Below the pieces are notes generated by a model. It searched no databases and was not told the origin of the DNA. It saw nothing but the letters and a program-made list of their open reading frames with translations. Shown piece after piece: positions 46,344 through 54,327 of a stretch of 64,000 nt of DNA. A program made the translations under genes and the position numbers. This stretch comes from Enterovibrio norvegicus FF-33 (GTDB taxonomy: Bacteria; Pseudomonadota; Gammaproteobacteria; Enterobacterales; Vibrionaceae). How positions within the stretch are numbered: the first letter of the stretch is position 1; each line of letters begins with the position of its first letter. Where the stretch lies: positions 2,585,071 through 2,649,070 of the forward strand of contig NZ_AJYD02000038.1 in assembly GCF_000286835.2 (NCBI RefSeq). The letters run 5' to 3'.

Positions 46344-46790
46344 TTATCGTTTAGTGCGAAACCCGCGATGACAGCTTTTGCAGCTGCGATCTGCGGCCTT
46401 AAATGCTTTTTTCAACGCTTTAACATCCTGTGCTTCAGCCGCTGAAGCCATGTCAGCAAACTGCATATCGAGCGTTGAGAGATCTTGTTCGAACTTATCC
46501 CACTTGTTCCAAACCGTTGTACGACTTCGGCTACCTACATCACTTCCTTCAGGAAACAGCGCAGGCAATGTCGCTATCGTTTCGCTATTTTTCAGCGCCA
46601 ACGTTTTTATCTGCGCCCAATCCGAATCACTACCGTCTTCCATTTCTTTCATCGCTTGGAGATTGTCAGCGAATGACAGAAAACCTTTTTGTCGCTCATC
46701 GATTTGTTGTGAGAAGTCACCTGCCACTGCACTTGCCACCATCAATAGACTCGCAGAAATCAGTGCAACAGACGTGATTGGTTTACGCAT
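46344..46790 (-). CDS. Cytochrome c' (class II cytochrome c)
   Basis: A 148-residue periplasmic protein. The signal peptide (residues 1-23, ending AVAG) precedes a four-helix bundle with the haem-attachment motif CKSCH close to the C terminus (DRSCKSCHRGFRTKR). The haem at the C-terminal end marks class II cytochromes c, which bind nitric oxide and related gases. It is divergent from a cytochrome b561-like gene at 47012. Confidence 0.9.
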   Translation of the reverse strand: MRKPITSVALISASLLMVASAVAGDFSQQIDERQKGFLSFADNLQAMKEMEDGSDSDWAQIKTLALKNSETIATLPALFPEGSDVGSRSRTTVWNKWDKFEQDLSTLDMQFADMASAAEAQDVKALKKAFKAADRSCKSCHRGFRTKR

Positions 46791-47011
46791 TTCTTTACAT
46801 CCTTTTTAGGCCGTAATGGCTTGTTTCAATTGGAGTGTTGATAAGCTCGATGAATGTGCATTAAATACGCAAAAAGGCTTCTAGCCTGGACACATACCCC
46901 CTATCATCTTCGTGCTTACTTAAAAGACAAAAACAATTTACATCACAATCATTGCATAAGCAACAATTGCAGTGTAAATTACTGTCAATCCACAATGATC
47001 GGATACAGAAC
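46791..47011. promoter_or_regulatory. Divergent promoter region, cytochrome c' / cytochrome b
   Basis: About 220 bases that must serve both cytochrome genes. An 8-bp inverted repeat, AATTTACA (46935-46942) and TGTAAATT (46973-46980), lies on the cytochrome b side. No regulator could be assigned. Confidence 0.4.
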
Positions 47012-47638
47012 ATGAAGATATGGGATCTGCCTACCCGCCTTTATCACTGGCTACAGGCATTGCTGTTTACCCTTCTCGCCCTCAGCGGTTTTTTCGGTAA
47101 TGGACCGCATGAATTGTTTGGTCTCGCGTTAGCAACACTCTTGGCATGGCGTGTACTGTGGGGGTTCTTTGGTAGCGAAACCAGTCGATTCCGCCAGTTT
47201 GTGCGCTCGCCAAAAACCGTCATCAATTATCTAAATGGCGGTCACTCTCATCATGGTGTCGGTCATAACCCAGCAGGTGGTTGGATGGTGATAACGTTGT
47301 TGTCTCTGCTCCTCGCGCAATGTTTTGTTGGGTTATCGATGGGGGGATATTTTGATGCGTATATCCACGAAGACAGCCTGTTATATGACATGGATCTTCT
47401 GATTTCCGTCCATGCGACCTTGGCTTATTTGCTTTTAGCTTGCGTCGCACTTCATCTCTTGGCGATCGTCATCTATAACTTACGCGGCAAGCCTTTAGTG
47501 AAAGCGATGCTCACAGGTAAGCAACCAGCACTGACTAACACCTTGAGTGTGTTTTTTCGTTCCAATATACGTGCTGGTATACTACTTGCCAGTATCGGTG
47601 GATTGATCAGTGTTTTTCTGTACCCAGCATTTGCATAG
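47012..47638 (+). CDS. Cytochrome b561 family membrane protein
   Basis: A 208-residue di-haem membrane cytochrome. The N terminus MKIWDLPTRLYHWLQALLF has the His of the first haem ligand pair, and HATLAYLLLACVALHLLAIV holds later ones. These proteins pass electrons from quinol or NADH dehydrogenases to periplasmic cytochromes c, and cytochrome b/c' pairs are common. The ATG at 47012 is used because the haem motif begins there and GGATACAGA is upstream; a longer frame starts at 46952. Confidence 0.85.
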   Translation: MKIWDLPTRLYHWLQALLFTLLALSGFFGNGPHELFGLALATLLAWRVLWGFFGSETSRFRQFVRSPKTVINYLNGGHSHHGVGHNPAGGWMVITLLSLLLAQCFVGLSMGGYFDAYIHEDSLLYDMDLLISVHATLAYLLLACVALHLLAIVIYNLRGKPLVKAMLTGKQPALTNTLSVFFRSNIRAGILLASIGGLISVFLYPAFA

Positions 47639-47676
47639 CAAACAACGTCGACGTATGGCACTAAAAGAGAATAACG

Positions 47677-48108
47677 ATGAGCGAATTTAATCGCCAGAAC
47701 AGCTTTGGCTGGCTGATAAATGTAGTAGCGGGACAAGCTGAAAAGGAGCTAGATGCAGCCTTAAAAGAACATGGGCTGACTGTGGCACTGTGGCCAACGT
47801 TGATGTGTCTGTGGGAAGAAGAAGGTGTTACCCAACGGCAGATCGCGAAAAAGGCCAAAGTAGAAAGCTCCACCACCACACGCACGTTAGATAAGCTTGA
47901 AAAGCTGGGGTTAGTCGAGCGCCGTGCCGATCCGGAAAGCCGCCGTAACTACCGAATCTATCTCACTGATAAAGGCAGAGATTTACAAGCGGTCATCTCG
48001 CCATTGCCTTTAGCGGTAAACCAAGCAATGCTGGCTGATTTAAGCCCTAACGAAACCGAGCAACTAGTCTCTTTGCTGCGAAAGATCGTTGATAAAGTTG
48101 AGTATTGA
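47677..48108 (+). CDS. MarR-family transcriptional regulator
   Basis: A 143-residue winged-helix regulator. VTQRQIAKKAKVESSTTTRT is the recognition helix region, followed by LDKLEKLGLVERRADPESRRNYRIYLTDKG, the MarR wing. MarR proteins usually answer to phenolic or oxidative signals. It follows the cytochrome b gene after 38 bases in the same direction, so it may belong to the same transcript. Confidence 0.92.
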   Translation: MSEFNRQNSFGWLINVVAGQAEKELDAALKEHGLTVALWPTLMCLWEEEGVTQRQIAKKAKVESSTTTRTLDKLEKLGLVERRADPESRRNYRIYLTDKGRDLQAVISPLPLAVNQAMLADLSPNETEQLVSLLRKIVDKVEY

Positions 48109-48183
48109 GCAGTGTCAGTAACAAATACTGCGCCATCGCCTGCTACACTTCAGCTAGTGAAATCCCACTCAAAAGGAGTTTGT

Positions 48184-48429
48184 ATGCTAGGCGAAAAACA
48201 CTCACTGCTAAATGATTTTCCAGAACTTGAAGATCGCATAAACCAACTTGTCGAGTCGGATGCTACCTTTGCCACCGACAACAAAAAATACAACGCATTA
48301 GACAAAGAAATCCGCACTCTCGAACTGCAAGGCGCCCCAATTGGGGATGATGCGATGCATCAGCTAAAACATGAAAGATCAGTGATGAAAGATTCCCTCT
48401 ACCAGCGTGTCACTCAATCAAACGGTTGA
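48184..48429 (+). CDS. DUF465 (YdcH-like) small protein
   Basis: An 81-residue, highly charged helical protein beginning MLGEKHSLLNDFPELEDRIN with LDKEIRTLELQGAPIGDDAM, the DUF465 pattern. No role is established. A good AAAAGGAG site precedes the ATG at 48184; the longer open frame from 48112 is not used. Confidence 0.85.
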   Translation: MLGEKHSLLNDFPELEDRINQLVESDATFATDNKKYNALDKEIRTLELQGAPIGDDAMHQLKHERSVMKDSLYQRVTQSNG

Positions 48430-48441
48430 TTCAATCACTTG

Positions 48442-48514
48442 CAGGAATATTGGCCTCTCTGGGTTAAATTTCATGCCCATTGCGTTGAGATAGCAAGATA
48501 GGCCAATATTCCTG
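48442..48514. repeat. Inverted repeat with 43-base loop between convergent genes
   Basis: CAGGAATATTGGCCT (48442-48456) is the exact complement of AGGCCAATATTCCTG (48500-48514). There is no T run after either arm, so it does not look like a standard terminator. Confidence 0.75.
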
Positions 48515-48526
48515 TAGATTTCATGA

Positions 48527-48817
48527 TTACTTTTTAGCCATGTACAACTTAAGTGCTTTCGCCGATTCATAAACAAATGTCGCTATCCCACCTGCAGACG
48601 TTGAATTTGCATAATCTTCTAAAGGCGCACAAAAGTTTGACTTAAACTTTTCGATGGCATCTTCTGGAGAATCTGCATAAATCACATCATCTTCAACTTC
48701 AAAGCCAATCTGTAAGAGCTGATCTTTTTCGCTGACAAAGGTGTCAGAGCCCATATCTGTATAGGTGAACTCTTTACGATTTGATTCTGGTTTACAAAAG
48801 AACTGATACTTTGGCAT
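48527..48817 (-). CDS. Small hypothetical protein
   Basis: A 96-residue soluble protein, MPKYQFFCKPESNRKEFTYT and onward, with acidic EVEDDVIYADSPEDAIEKFKSN and a Gly/Ala/Ser stretch, ending YMAKK. The family is not recognised. The ATG at 48817 has GGGAAA upstream; a longer open frame to 48913 lacks this. It stands alone and faces the DUF465 gene. Confidence 0.6.
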   Translation of the reverse strand: MPKYQFFCKPESNRKEFTYTDMGSDTFVSEKDQLLQIGFEVEDDVIYADSPEDAIEKFKSNFCAPLEDYANSTSAGGIATFVYESAKALKLYMAKK

Positions 48818-49148
48818 CGTTGTTTCCCTACCCATTATTATACCCAAACACCAATAAACCATACCGACCTCACTCATAACACCCTGTTTCAAAAAGACTC
48901 CGGCATGGTTCACAGTTCAATCATTGCGCTTATCAATCGTTGCGGCTGGGTTAGCAGCCTGCATTGTCTAAATGTCAGCGCCAGCCTTTCAACGTCGACT
49001 GTCAACAAAGATTACATGTCCGCATCAAAATGAAAAATTGCCCGCTTTTAGGCTAACTATCCCAACGAAGGAAGGACACAACGGCTAAGCTGTGTGGAAG
49101 TTATTTGCAGTATATCGTCAGTCAGTGGCGGCCTAAATGGAGCAGACA
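48818..49148. other. Intergenic region before the rhodanese gene
   Basis: About 330 bases between divergently oriented genes. I see no RNA gene, repeat or clear operator in it. Confidence 0.35.
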
Positions 49149-49526
49149 ATGCTGTTAACGAGTGACCAACTTGTCGAGAGTGCCAAAACACACATCAAGG
49201 AAATTTCGTCAGGTACCCTGCTGAAACTCCTCAACGATGTCGTTGTGATTGATGTGCGTGAGAAAGAGGAATGCAAAAGCGGCTTGATTCCCAACGCCTA
49301 CAACATTCCTCGTGGCGTACTAGAAATGAACGTACAAAAATATCTTCATCAGAAAATGGGAAAAGAGGACATTATTCACACCGCTGTCGTGCTCTATTGC
49401 CACTCTGGCGCACGCTCAGCACTTGCGACACAGTCCTTACAGGCGATGGGTTTTACGCATGTGCAGTCGTTGGAAGGGGGAATGGCTGGCTGGATAAAAG
49501 CGAACTACCCATTGGATGGCGAATAA
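49149..49526 (+). CDS. Single-domain rhodanese (sulfurtransferase)
   Basis: A 125-residue protein with one rhodanese domain. The active-site loop is YCHSGARSA, with the catalytic Cys, and VVVIDVREKEECKSGLIPNAYNIP carries the CH2A motif. It has no signal peptide, so it is cytosolic, unlike the YnjE-like protein at 59097-60080. The ATG at 49149 has GGAG six bases upstream; an ATG four codons earlier has no clear site. Confidence 0.9.
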   Translation: MLLTSDQLVESAKTHIKEISSGTLLKLLNDVVVIDVREKEECKSGLIPNAYNIPRGVLEMNVQKYLHQKMGKEDIIHTAVVLYCHSGARSALATQSLQAMGFTHVQSLEGGMAGWIKANYPLDGE

Positions 49527-49617
49527 TCTAATGGCGTAACGATGACAGTTGGATAAATGCATAAGCGCGCTATGTCAACGATGTTCGAAAAATAGCACGC
49601 CTTACCTGAATTCGGCC

Positions 49618-50475
49618 TTAGCCAGCTTGTTCTAGTGGTGGTTCATCTTGCACTGCCGGCGTTTCTTCATCTACGGAGGTATCTAAGAAGATAGCGGTGG
49701 GATCAAGGATCAAGCTATGAGATTGTTTGTGCTTGATCAGCCCGCGCATCAGTTTTTTGGTTTGCGCGTCCACGTCAAAGCCGACTTTCACCAACTCTTC
49801 CAGTGGTTGTATATCGGTTTCAACCACTGACACATTGTCTTCCACTTTATCTACAAGTAAACCAATGCTCGGCGTCGTACCATCTTTAGTGGTGAACACG
49901 ATGATGGGTTTATAGTCCAGTGTTAGTTGTTCTCGTGCAGATTCAAACAAGCGGATCAGGCGAGCATACGTTGAGCGTTCTTCTCGTCTGTAGGCGTCTT
50001 TCGCGTCTTGTTGTTTGCCTGCTTTTAGCATGTCCAACACTTCATCGGCCAACTCATGGAGCTTGCGATGTGGGTCATCGAATTTCGCCAAGATCTCCGC
50101 GAACTCTTCATTTTCTGGCTTATAAGTATCGTACCAGCGGCCAAACGCGCATTTGTGTGGGTCTCGAGCTTTGGTAAATGGCACGCCTTCATGGATAGTC
50201 AGTTGCAAATCACGCAGCCAATCCACATGGTCTTGTTCGCGAGCAGAGAGTAACGCAATCAAATCGTTGTTGGTGTCTTTGGTCGCCACGCGGTTTAGGA
50301 TCAAACCCAAGTCAAAAATGGGAACAGGTTTACCCATGAAATCCTTGATACCAAGAAAGCTCTCGCGGTCATTAGGAAGCTGTGTGAGGTTCTCTTCATA
50401 TTGCTCGGTCAGGAGAATGTCCAAGATTTTGAGTGCGACGGTCTTTTGTCCCACTTTGAAATTGATAAAATCCAT
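49618..50475 (-). CDS. CheW-type chemotaxis coupling protein split by a zinc-binding CZB domain
   Basis: A 285-residue protein. Residues 1-78 begin a CheW domain (FINFKVGQKTVALKILDILL, then LGIKDFMGKPVPIFDLGLIL). Residues 79-184 form a chemoreceptor zinc-binding (CZB) helical bundle with the ligand pattern His83 (HVDW), Cys109 (HKCAFGRW), and His136 and His140 (PHRKLHEL). The CheW domain then resumes (KPIIVFTTKDGTTPSIGLLVDKVEDNVSVV). CheW normally couples receptors to the kinase CheA. The insert suggests zinc or redox input directly at the coupling protein. No other chemotaxis gene is in the window. Confidence 0.85.
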   Translation of the reverse strand: MDFINFKVGQKTVALKILDILLTEQYEENLTQLPNDRESFLGIKDFMGKPVPIFDLGLILNRVATKDTNNDLIALLSAREQDHVDWLRDLQLTIHEGVPFTKARDPHKCAFGRWYDTYKPENEEFAEILAKFDDPHRKLHELADEVLDMLKAGKQQDAKDAYRREERSTYARLIRLFESAREQLTLDYKPIIVFTTKDGTTPSIGLLVDKVEDNVSVVETDIQPLEELVKVGFDVDAQTKKLMRGLIKHKQSHSLILDPTAIFLDTSVDEETPAVQDEPPLEQAG

Positions 50476-50572
50476 GTGCCTCGATTCCTTAGTTACCCAT
50501 CTGGATAAGCATAGTCAAATGCGCACATAACGTTTTATTTATAAGACAAAAGTTTCCTGAAATGAGTAGACA

Positions 50573-50600
50573 AGAAAATACGCTCCCGAAGGTGCGTATT
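50573..50600 (-). terminator. Terminator of the TrmY-like gene
   Basis: AATACGC (50577-50583) pairs with GCGTATT (50594-50600), extended by CC/GG. On the minus strand TTTTC follows. Confidence 0.6.
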
Positions 50601-50637
50601 CATCAATTTCAACACTGAGCATGACCGCAGATTGCGA

Positions 50638-51234
50638 TTATTCAGAAAGGTCCAACTCGTTATGGATCAATACCACACATTGAGAGGCGAAGATCATTTT
50701 TGGCCCAAGGCTGATTTTCTCAGCGCCAAGGCGTTTTAAGCTGTTGAAGCTTTTCTTCGGCATAGGCAGGTGATCGGTGAGCAAGAAGCAGCAGTTCGCA
50801 GGAAACGTTTGTTCGCGAATAGGCGTGCCTTTTTTGTCCATCATGAACAATTGATACGCTTCTGATAGTTCTTGTACCAGCTTTTCAAAGCTGACAGTAC
50901 GAACAGAGATACCTGGCTCAACGTCTCGTTCTTGTTCTTTACCCATGCCTTTCGAAGCATCTAACGCTCTGGCGACTTTGGCCAATAACGCTTGCTCATG
51001 AAATCCGCCAACGTTGGTCAGTTCATTCGCGTTAAAACGAATTGTTCGTGAGTAATCTTGCGTCTTTTCCAGCACCAGATACACGACGACATCTTCACGG
51101 TGAGATTGCGCCACAAAGATAGCGTTCATTAAGGTGTGAGCCAAAATCTCGGTATGAGCTTCCTGACCAACCGATGCCAACACTTGCTGACTATCCACAG
51201 AAGTAGATCGGGCTCGTAATACAAAAGCACGCAT
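50638..51234 (-). CDS. TrmY-like putative (pseudo)uridine methyltransferase
   Basis: A 198-residue SPOUT-type protein that resembles archaeal TrmY, which N1-methylates pseudouridine 54 in tRNA. RAFVLRARSTSVDSQQ at the start, FRxxAN-like IRFNANEL, FPANCCFLLTDHLPMPKKSF and ISLGPKMIFASQCVVLIHNELD fit the bacterial homologues found in vibrios and relatives. The role in bacteria is not established. AGGAAC precedes the ATG. Confidence 0.85.
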   Translation of the reverse strand: MRAFVLRARSTSVDSQQVLASVGQEAHTEILAHTLMNAIFVAQSHREDVVVYLVLEKTQDYSRTIRFNANELTNVGGFHEQALLAKVARALDASKGMGKEQERDVEPGISVRTVSFEKLVQELSEAYQLFMMDKKGTPIREQTFPANCCFLLTDHLPMPKKSFNSLKRLGAEKISLGPKMIFASQCVVLIHNELDLSE

Positions 51235-51374
51235 AGATGAAGTTCCTAATGAGTTAAACGGCGCACCTTCTTTAAACGAACGGAGCGGCGATTCATGGTC
51301 ATAGATTGAAGCGCGGCATTATCACAGTTTTACTTAGGTATGTAACTCTCTAATCACCGCTTGATTCGAGGGCG

Positions 51375-51992
51375 CTAGACGATTTGCTTTGCCAAGGTTT
51401 GGTAGCCATTAAAAATCCGTGACCCCGTGGTGAACCAACACATGGCACCAAACACACAGGCAATTTCCATAAAATGTGCAGGGAACACACACATCAGGAT
51501 AAAGCACAAAATAGTCTCAGACCCTTCGGTTAATCCTGTCATGTAATAGAGCGATTTGTTTTTGTAGACGGGATCGTCGATGCCCTGTTTGTTCGCCATA
51601 ATGGCAAACGCTAAGAAGCTACTTCCTGTGCCAATGAAGGAGAAAATCAAAAATGCGCCTGCGATGGCATTTTGATCAGGGTTGGCCAGCACAAAGCCAA
51701 ACGGTACCAGCGAATAGAACAGAAAATCGAGACTGATATCGAGAAAACCGCCTGCGTCAGTCACCCCTTGAATGCGCGCTATTGCGCCATCTAGCCCATC
51801 CATAACACGGTTAATTACAATGAACAGCAAAGCCAACGCATAGTTTTCAAACGCTAAAGCCGGCAACGCCATGGCGCCAATTGCAAAACCCGTGACTGTG
51901 GTTTGATTAGCGCTGATGTCCCACTTATCGGCCCACTCTGCGGCTCGCGATAACGGCCAACGCACCGCTTTAATTCCGATGCTATCAAGCAT
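51375..51992 (-). CDS. ynjF: CDP-alcohol phosphatidyltransferase family protein YnjF
   Basis: A 205-residue inner-membrane protein close to E. coli YnjF. The CDP-alcohol motif is visible as DGLDGAIARIQGVTDAGGFLDISLD (D-G-x2-A-R-x8-G-x3-D-x3-D). About six helices. The natural substrate is unknown. The ATG at 51992 has AGGA eight bases upstream and matches the E. coli N terminus (MLD); the open frame reaches 52016. It overlaps the ynjD stop by eight bases. Confidence 0.9.
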   Translation of the reverse strand: MLDSIGIKAVRWPLSRAAEWADKWDISANQTTVTGFAIGAMALPALAFENYALALLFIVINRVMDGLDGAIARIQGVTDAGGFLDISLDFLFYSLVPFGFVLANPDQNAIAGAFLIFSFIGTGSSFLAFAIMANKQGIDDPVYKNKSLYYMTGLTEGSETILCFILMCVFPAHFMEIACVFGAMCWFTTGSRIFNGYQTLAKQIV

Positions 51993-52647
51993 AAACGTGT
52001 TCCTCTTGCGCGGCATTCCAAGGCCAAGTGAGACGCTGACTGCCCGGAGGAATGTCAGCCATATCGTGTGTCACCATCAATGCAGGAATGTTCGCGTCTT
52101 TGAGTTGTTCAACCACCCAATCACGAAATTGGGTACGCAGGTCTTTGTCGAGCTTGCTGAAAGGTTCATCCAGCAACGCTATTTTGGGTTTAGCCAACAA
52201 CATACGCGTTAAGCTAATGCGTGCTCGCTGACCGCCCGAGATCTGATCGGGAAATGAATCTGCCAATGTGGTGAGGGCGATATTTTTCAGTGCTTGCATC
52301 GCACGTTCTTTTCGCTCAGCGCCTTTAATGTCATCAGGCAATGCAAACGCTAGGTTTTCCCACACACTCAAGTGGGGAAACAACAAGTCATCTTGAAATA
52401 AAATACCCACGTCACGCTTATGCGCTGGCATGTTATCTAGCGCCACGCCGTCTAAGGTGATGGTGCCTGAGTAACGAAATTCATCGGACAAATGCCCAGC
52501 AACCGCATCCAACAGGGTTGATTTACCACAACCACTGGGGCCCATCAGACAAAGGATATCCCCTTTTTCAACGCACATATTGAGCGACGAAAACAGCGTC
52601 TCGCCAGAGGCTTTACGAATGGCGAGGTTTTCGAGACAAATACTCAT
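51985..52647 (-). CDS. ynjD: ABC transporter ATP-binding protein YnjD
   Basis: A 220-residue ATPase with Walker A (GPSGCGKSTLLDA), signature (ISGGQRARISL), Walker B (IALLDEPFSKLD) and the switch His (VTHDMAD). It powers the YnjBCD importer. Of known importers it most resembles thiamine and iron/molybdate-type subunits. Its start lies inside ynjC (35-base overlap). Confidence 0.92.
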   Translation of the reverse strand: MSICLENLAIRKASGETLFSSLNMCVEKGDILCLMGPSGCGKSTLLDAVAGHLSDEFRYSGTITLDGVALDNMPAHKRDVGILFQDDLLFPHLSVWENLAFALPDDIKGAERKERAMQALKNIALTTLADSFPDQISGGQRARISLTRMLLAKPKIALLDEPFSKLDKDLRTQFRDWVVEQLKDANIPALMVTHDMADIPPGSQRLTWPWNAAQEEHVYA

Positions 52648-54322
52648 TCGGCAATAACCCTTTGATTGAAAGTCGACGATATTTGACCTGCAAGTGGCTG
52701 ACAAATATCGCAAATGAGAAAAATAGCAGCGGCAATAACGCCTGCCAAATGGCATAGATCGCCGTAACACGTCGATCGAACCCGCTTGAGAGCGCCACCG
52801 CTTCTGTGGTCAAGGTGCTGATTCTACCCGCCCCGAGTACCAGTGTAGGGAGGTATTGCGCGAGACTGACGCTAACCCCAATCGCCCACGCGAACACAAT
52901 CGCAGGAAGTAGGATCGGCAGTTTCACATTCAACCAAACATGCAGCGGCGATTTACCCAGACTCAAAGCAACACGCGTAAAGCCTTCGTTGTAACTGCGC
53001 CACGGGCCATCTAACGACAAGTAAACATACGGGAAAGCGAAAAATACATGCGCCCAACACACCCACAATAAATGCGCGTCACCGCTGACGTACAAGGTCA
53101 CAACCTGCATGCCAAACAAAATGGAAAGCTGAGGGATTAACATAGGAATAGCGATGATGTAGCCCGGTACCTGCAAGCGGTAACGCAGACGATATTCGTG
53201 AGCAAGCAATGCCATCACCAAGGCGGTGGTGGCTGAAATCAACGCGATCAGCATACTCTGCTCAATGGTGCCAACAATGGACGCCCATTCGAATTCCCAA
53301 AAACGCAGGCTGTATCGGCTTGGCAATAAATCAGGGAAGCGCCAGCGTTGGGCAACGCTCCACAACAACATCAGCGGCATCATAGACACGGACATCACGA
53401 GTAATCCCAAGAATACGGTTTTACCCGGCAGGGTAAATCCACATCGCCCTGCGTATTGCCACGACCTCAACCCCTTAGTGATTGACCACTCGATGAAGCG
53501 CGCAAGGCCGATCAATATCAGGGAAATCACGAACAGCACGACAGCACCGGCGGATGCACGGGGGAGTAAGGTTAAATCCGGATCGTTAAACCATTGCCAC
53601 ACTAACACCGCAAAAGTGGGCGGATTGGTCGGCCCAATGATCAACGCCACATCAACCACAGACAGGCCATATGCCATGACCGCCAGCATTGGGAAACGAA
53701 GCTTGGTCAACCATTGCGGCAGCACACACTTCCACCACGCTTGCGCGCGACTGTAACCAAGGGATGCTGACACTTTTTCAATTTGGCTCACATTCACTTG
53801 CTGCAAAATCGAAATGCTCATCAACAATAAAAACGGCACTTCTTTAAACGCCAACATCAGGATCATGCCGAGCGCATGCGGGTCGTTGATCACCAGCGCG
53901 AGATCAGCCACGCCCTGCGCCGCGGAATCATAGGCAAACCATTCATGCAGTAAGCGTGTGCCCATCCCTGTTGGCGCGAACAAGAAAGCAAAACCAATCG
54001 CAAACGCCACATGAGGAACCGCAAGTAATGGCGATAACGAAACTTCAACTTTGCGCCAAAACGCAGTGCCCCAACTGGCCTGCAAAACAGCAAAAGTGAT
54101 CAAGCATGCTAGGTAGGTGCTCGCAACGGCGGAATACACCGTCATGCTGATGGAGCGCCACACACCTTGCCAATCAAACACCATGGCGAAGCCGTCCAAC
54201 GACGGATAATGCATGCCCAGCGGCGGAATATAGCCGAGTGAAGACAAAGAGACGCCCACCAACCCAAACACGGTCGGCAGCACGCAACAAATGACGATAA
54301 CTAAATAGAGCGCGCGTAACAT
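52613..54322 (-). CDS. ynjC: ABC transporter permease YnjC (fused double permease)
   Basis: A 569-residue membrane protein in which two binding-protein-dependent permease domains are fused, with about twelve helices. Each half has an EAA-like loop: EKVSASLGYSRAQAWWKCVLPQW in the first half and FTRVALSLGKSPLHVWLNVKLP in the second. The ATG at 54322 is chosen because it follows the ynjB stop by five bases with GGAAGC upstream; an upstream in-frame start would overlap ynjB by 49 bases. Confidence 0.9.
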   Translation of the reverse strand: MLRALYLVIVICCVLPTVFGLVGVSLSSLGYIPPLGMHYPSLDGFAMVFDWQGVWRSISMTVYSAVASTYLACLITFAVLQASWGTAFWRKVEVSLSPLLAVPHVAFAIGFAFLFAPTGMGTRLLHEWFAYDSAAQGVADLALVINDPHALGMILMLAFKEVPFLLLMSISILQQVNVSQIEKVSASLGYSRAQAWWKCVLPQWLTKLRFPMLAVMAYGLSVVDVALIIGPTNPPTFAVLVWQWFNDPDLTLLPRASAGAVVLFVISLILIGLARFIEWSITKGLRSWQYAGRCGFTLPGKTVFLGLLVMSVSMMPLMLLWSVAQRWRFPDLLPSRYSLRFWEFEWASIVGTIEQSMLIALISATTALVMALLAHEYRLRYRLQVPGYIIAIPMLIPQLSILFGMQVVTLYVSGDAHLLWVCWAHVFFAFPYVYLSLDGPWRSYNEGFTRVALSLGKSPLHVWLNVKLPILLPAIVFAWAIGVSVSLAQYLPTLVLGAGRISTLTTEAVALSSGFDRRVTAIYAIWQALLPLLFFSFAIFVSHLQVKYRRLSIKGLLPNEYLSRKPRHS

Positions 54323-54327
54323 CAAAT

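Noticed and set aside
46935-46980. 8-bp inverted repeat before the cytochrome b gene as an operator
   Set aside because: Short, AT-rich and with a long spacer; it may be chance, so it is noted only within the intergenic entry.
49570-49610. Imperfect hairpin after the CheW-CZB gene
   Set aside because: Arms GCGCGCTAT and ATAGCACGC have a mismatch, a long loop and no T run on the gene's strand; not supported as a terminator.
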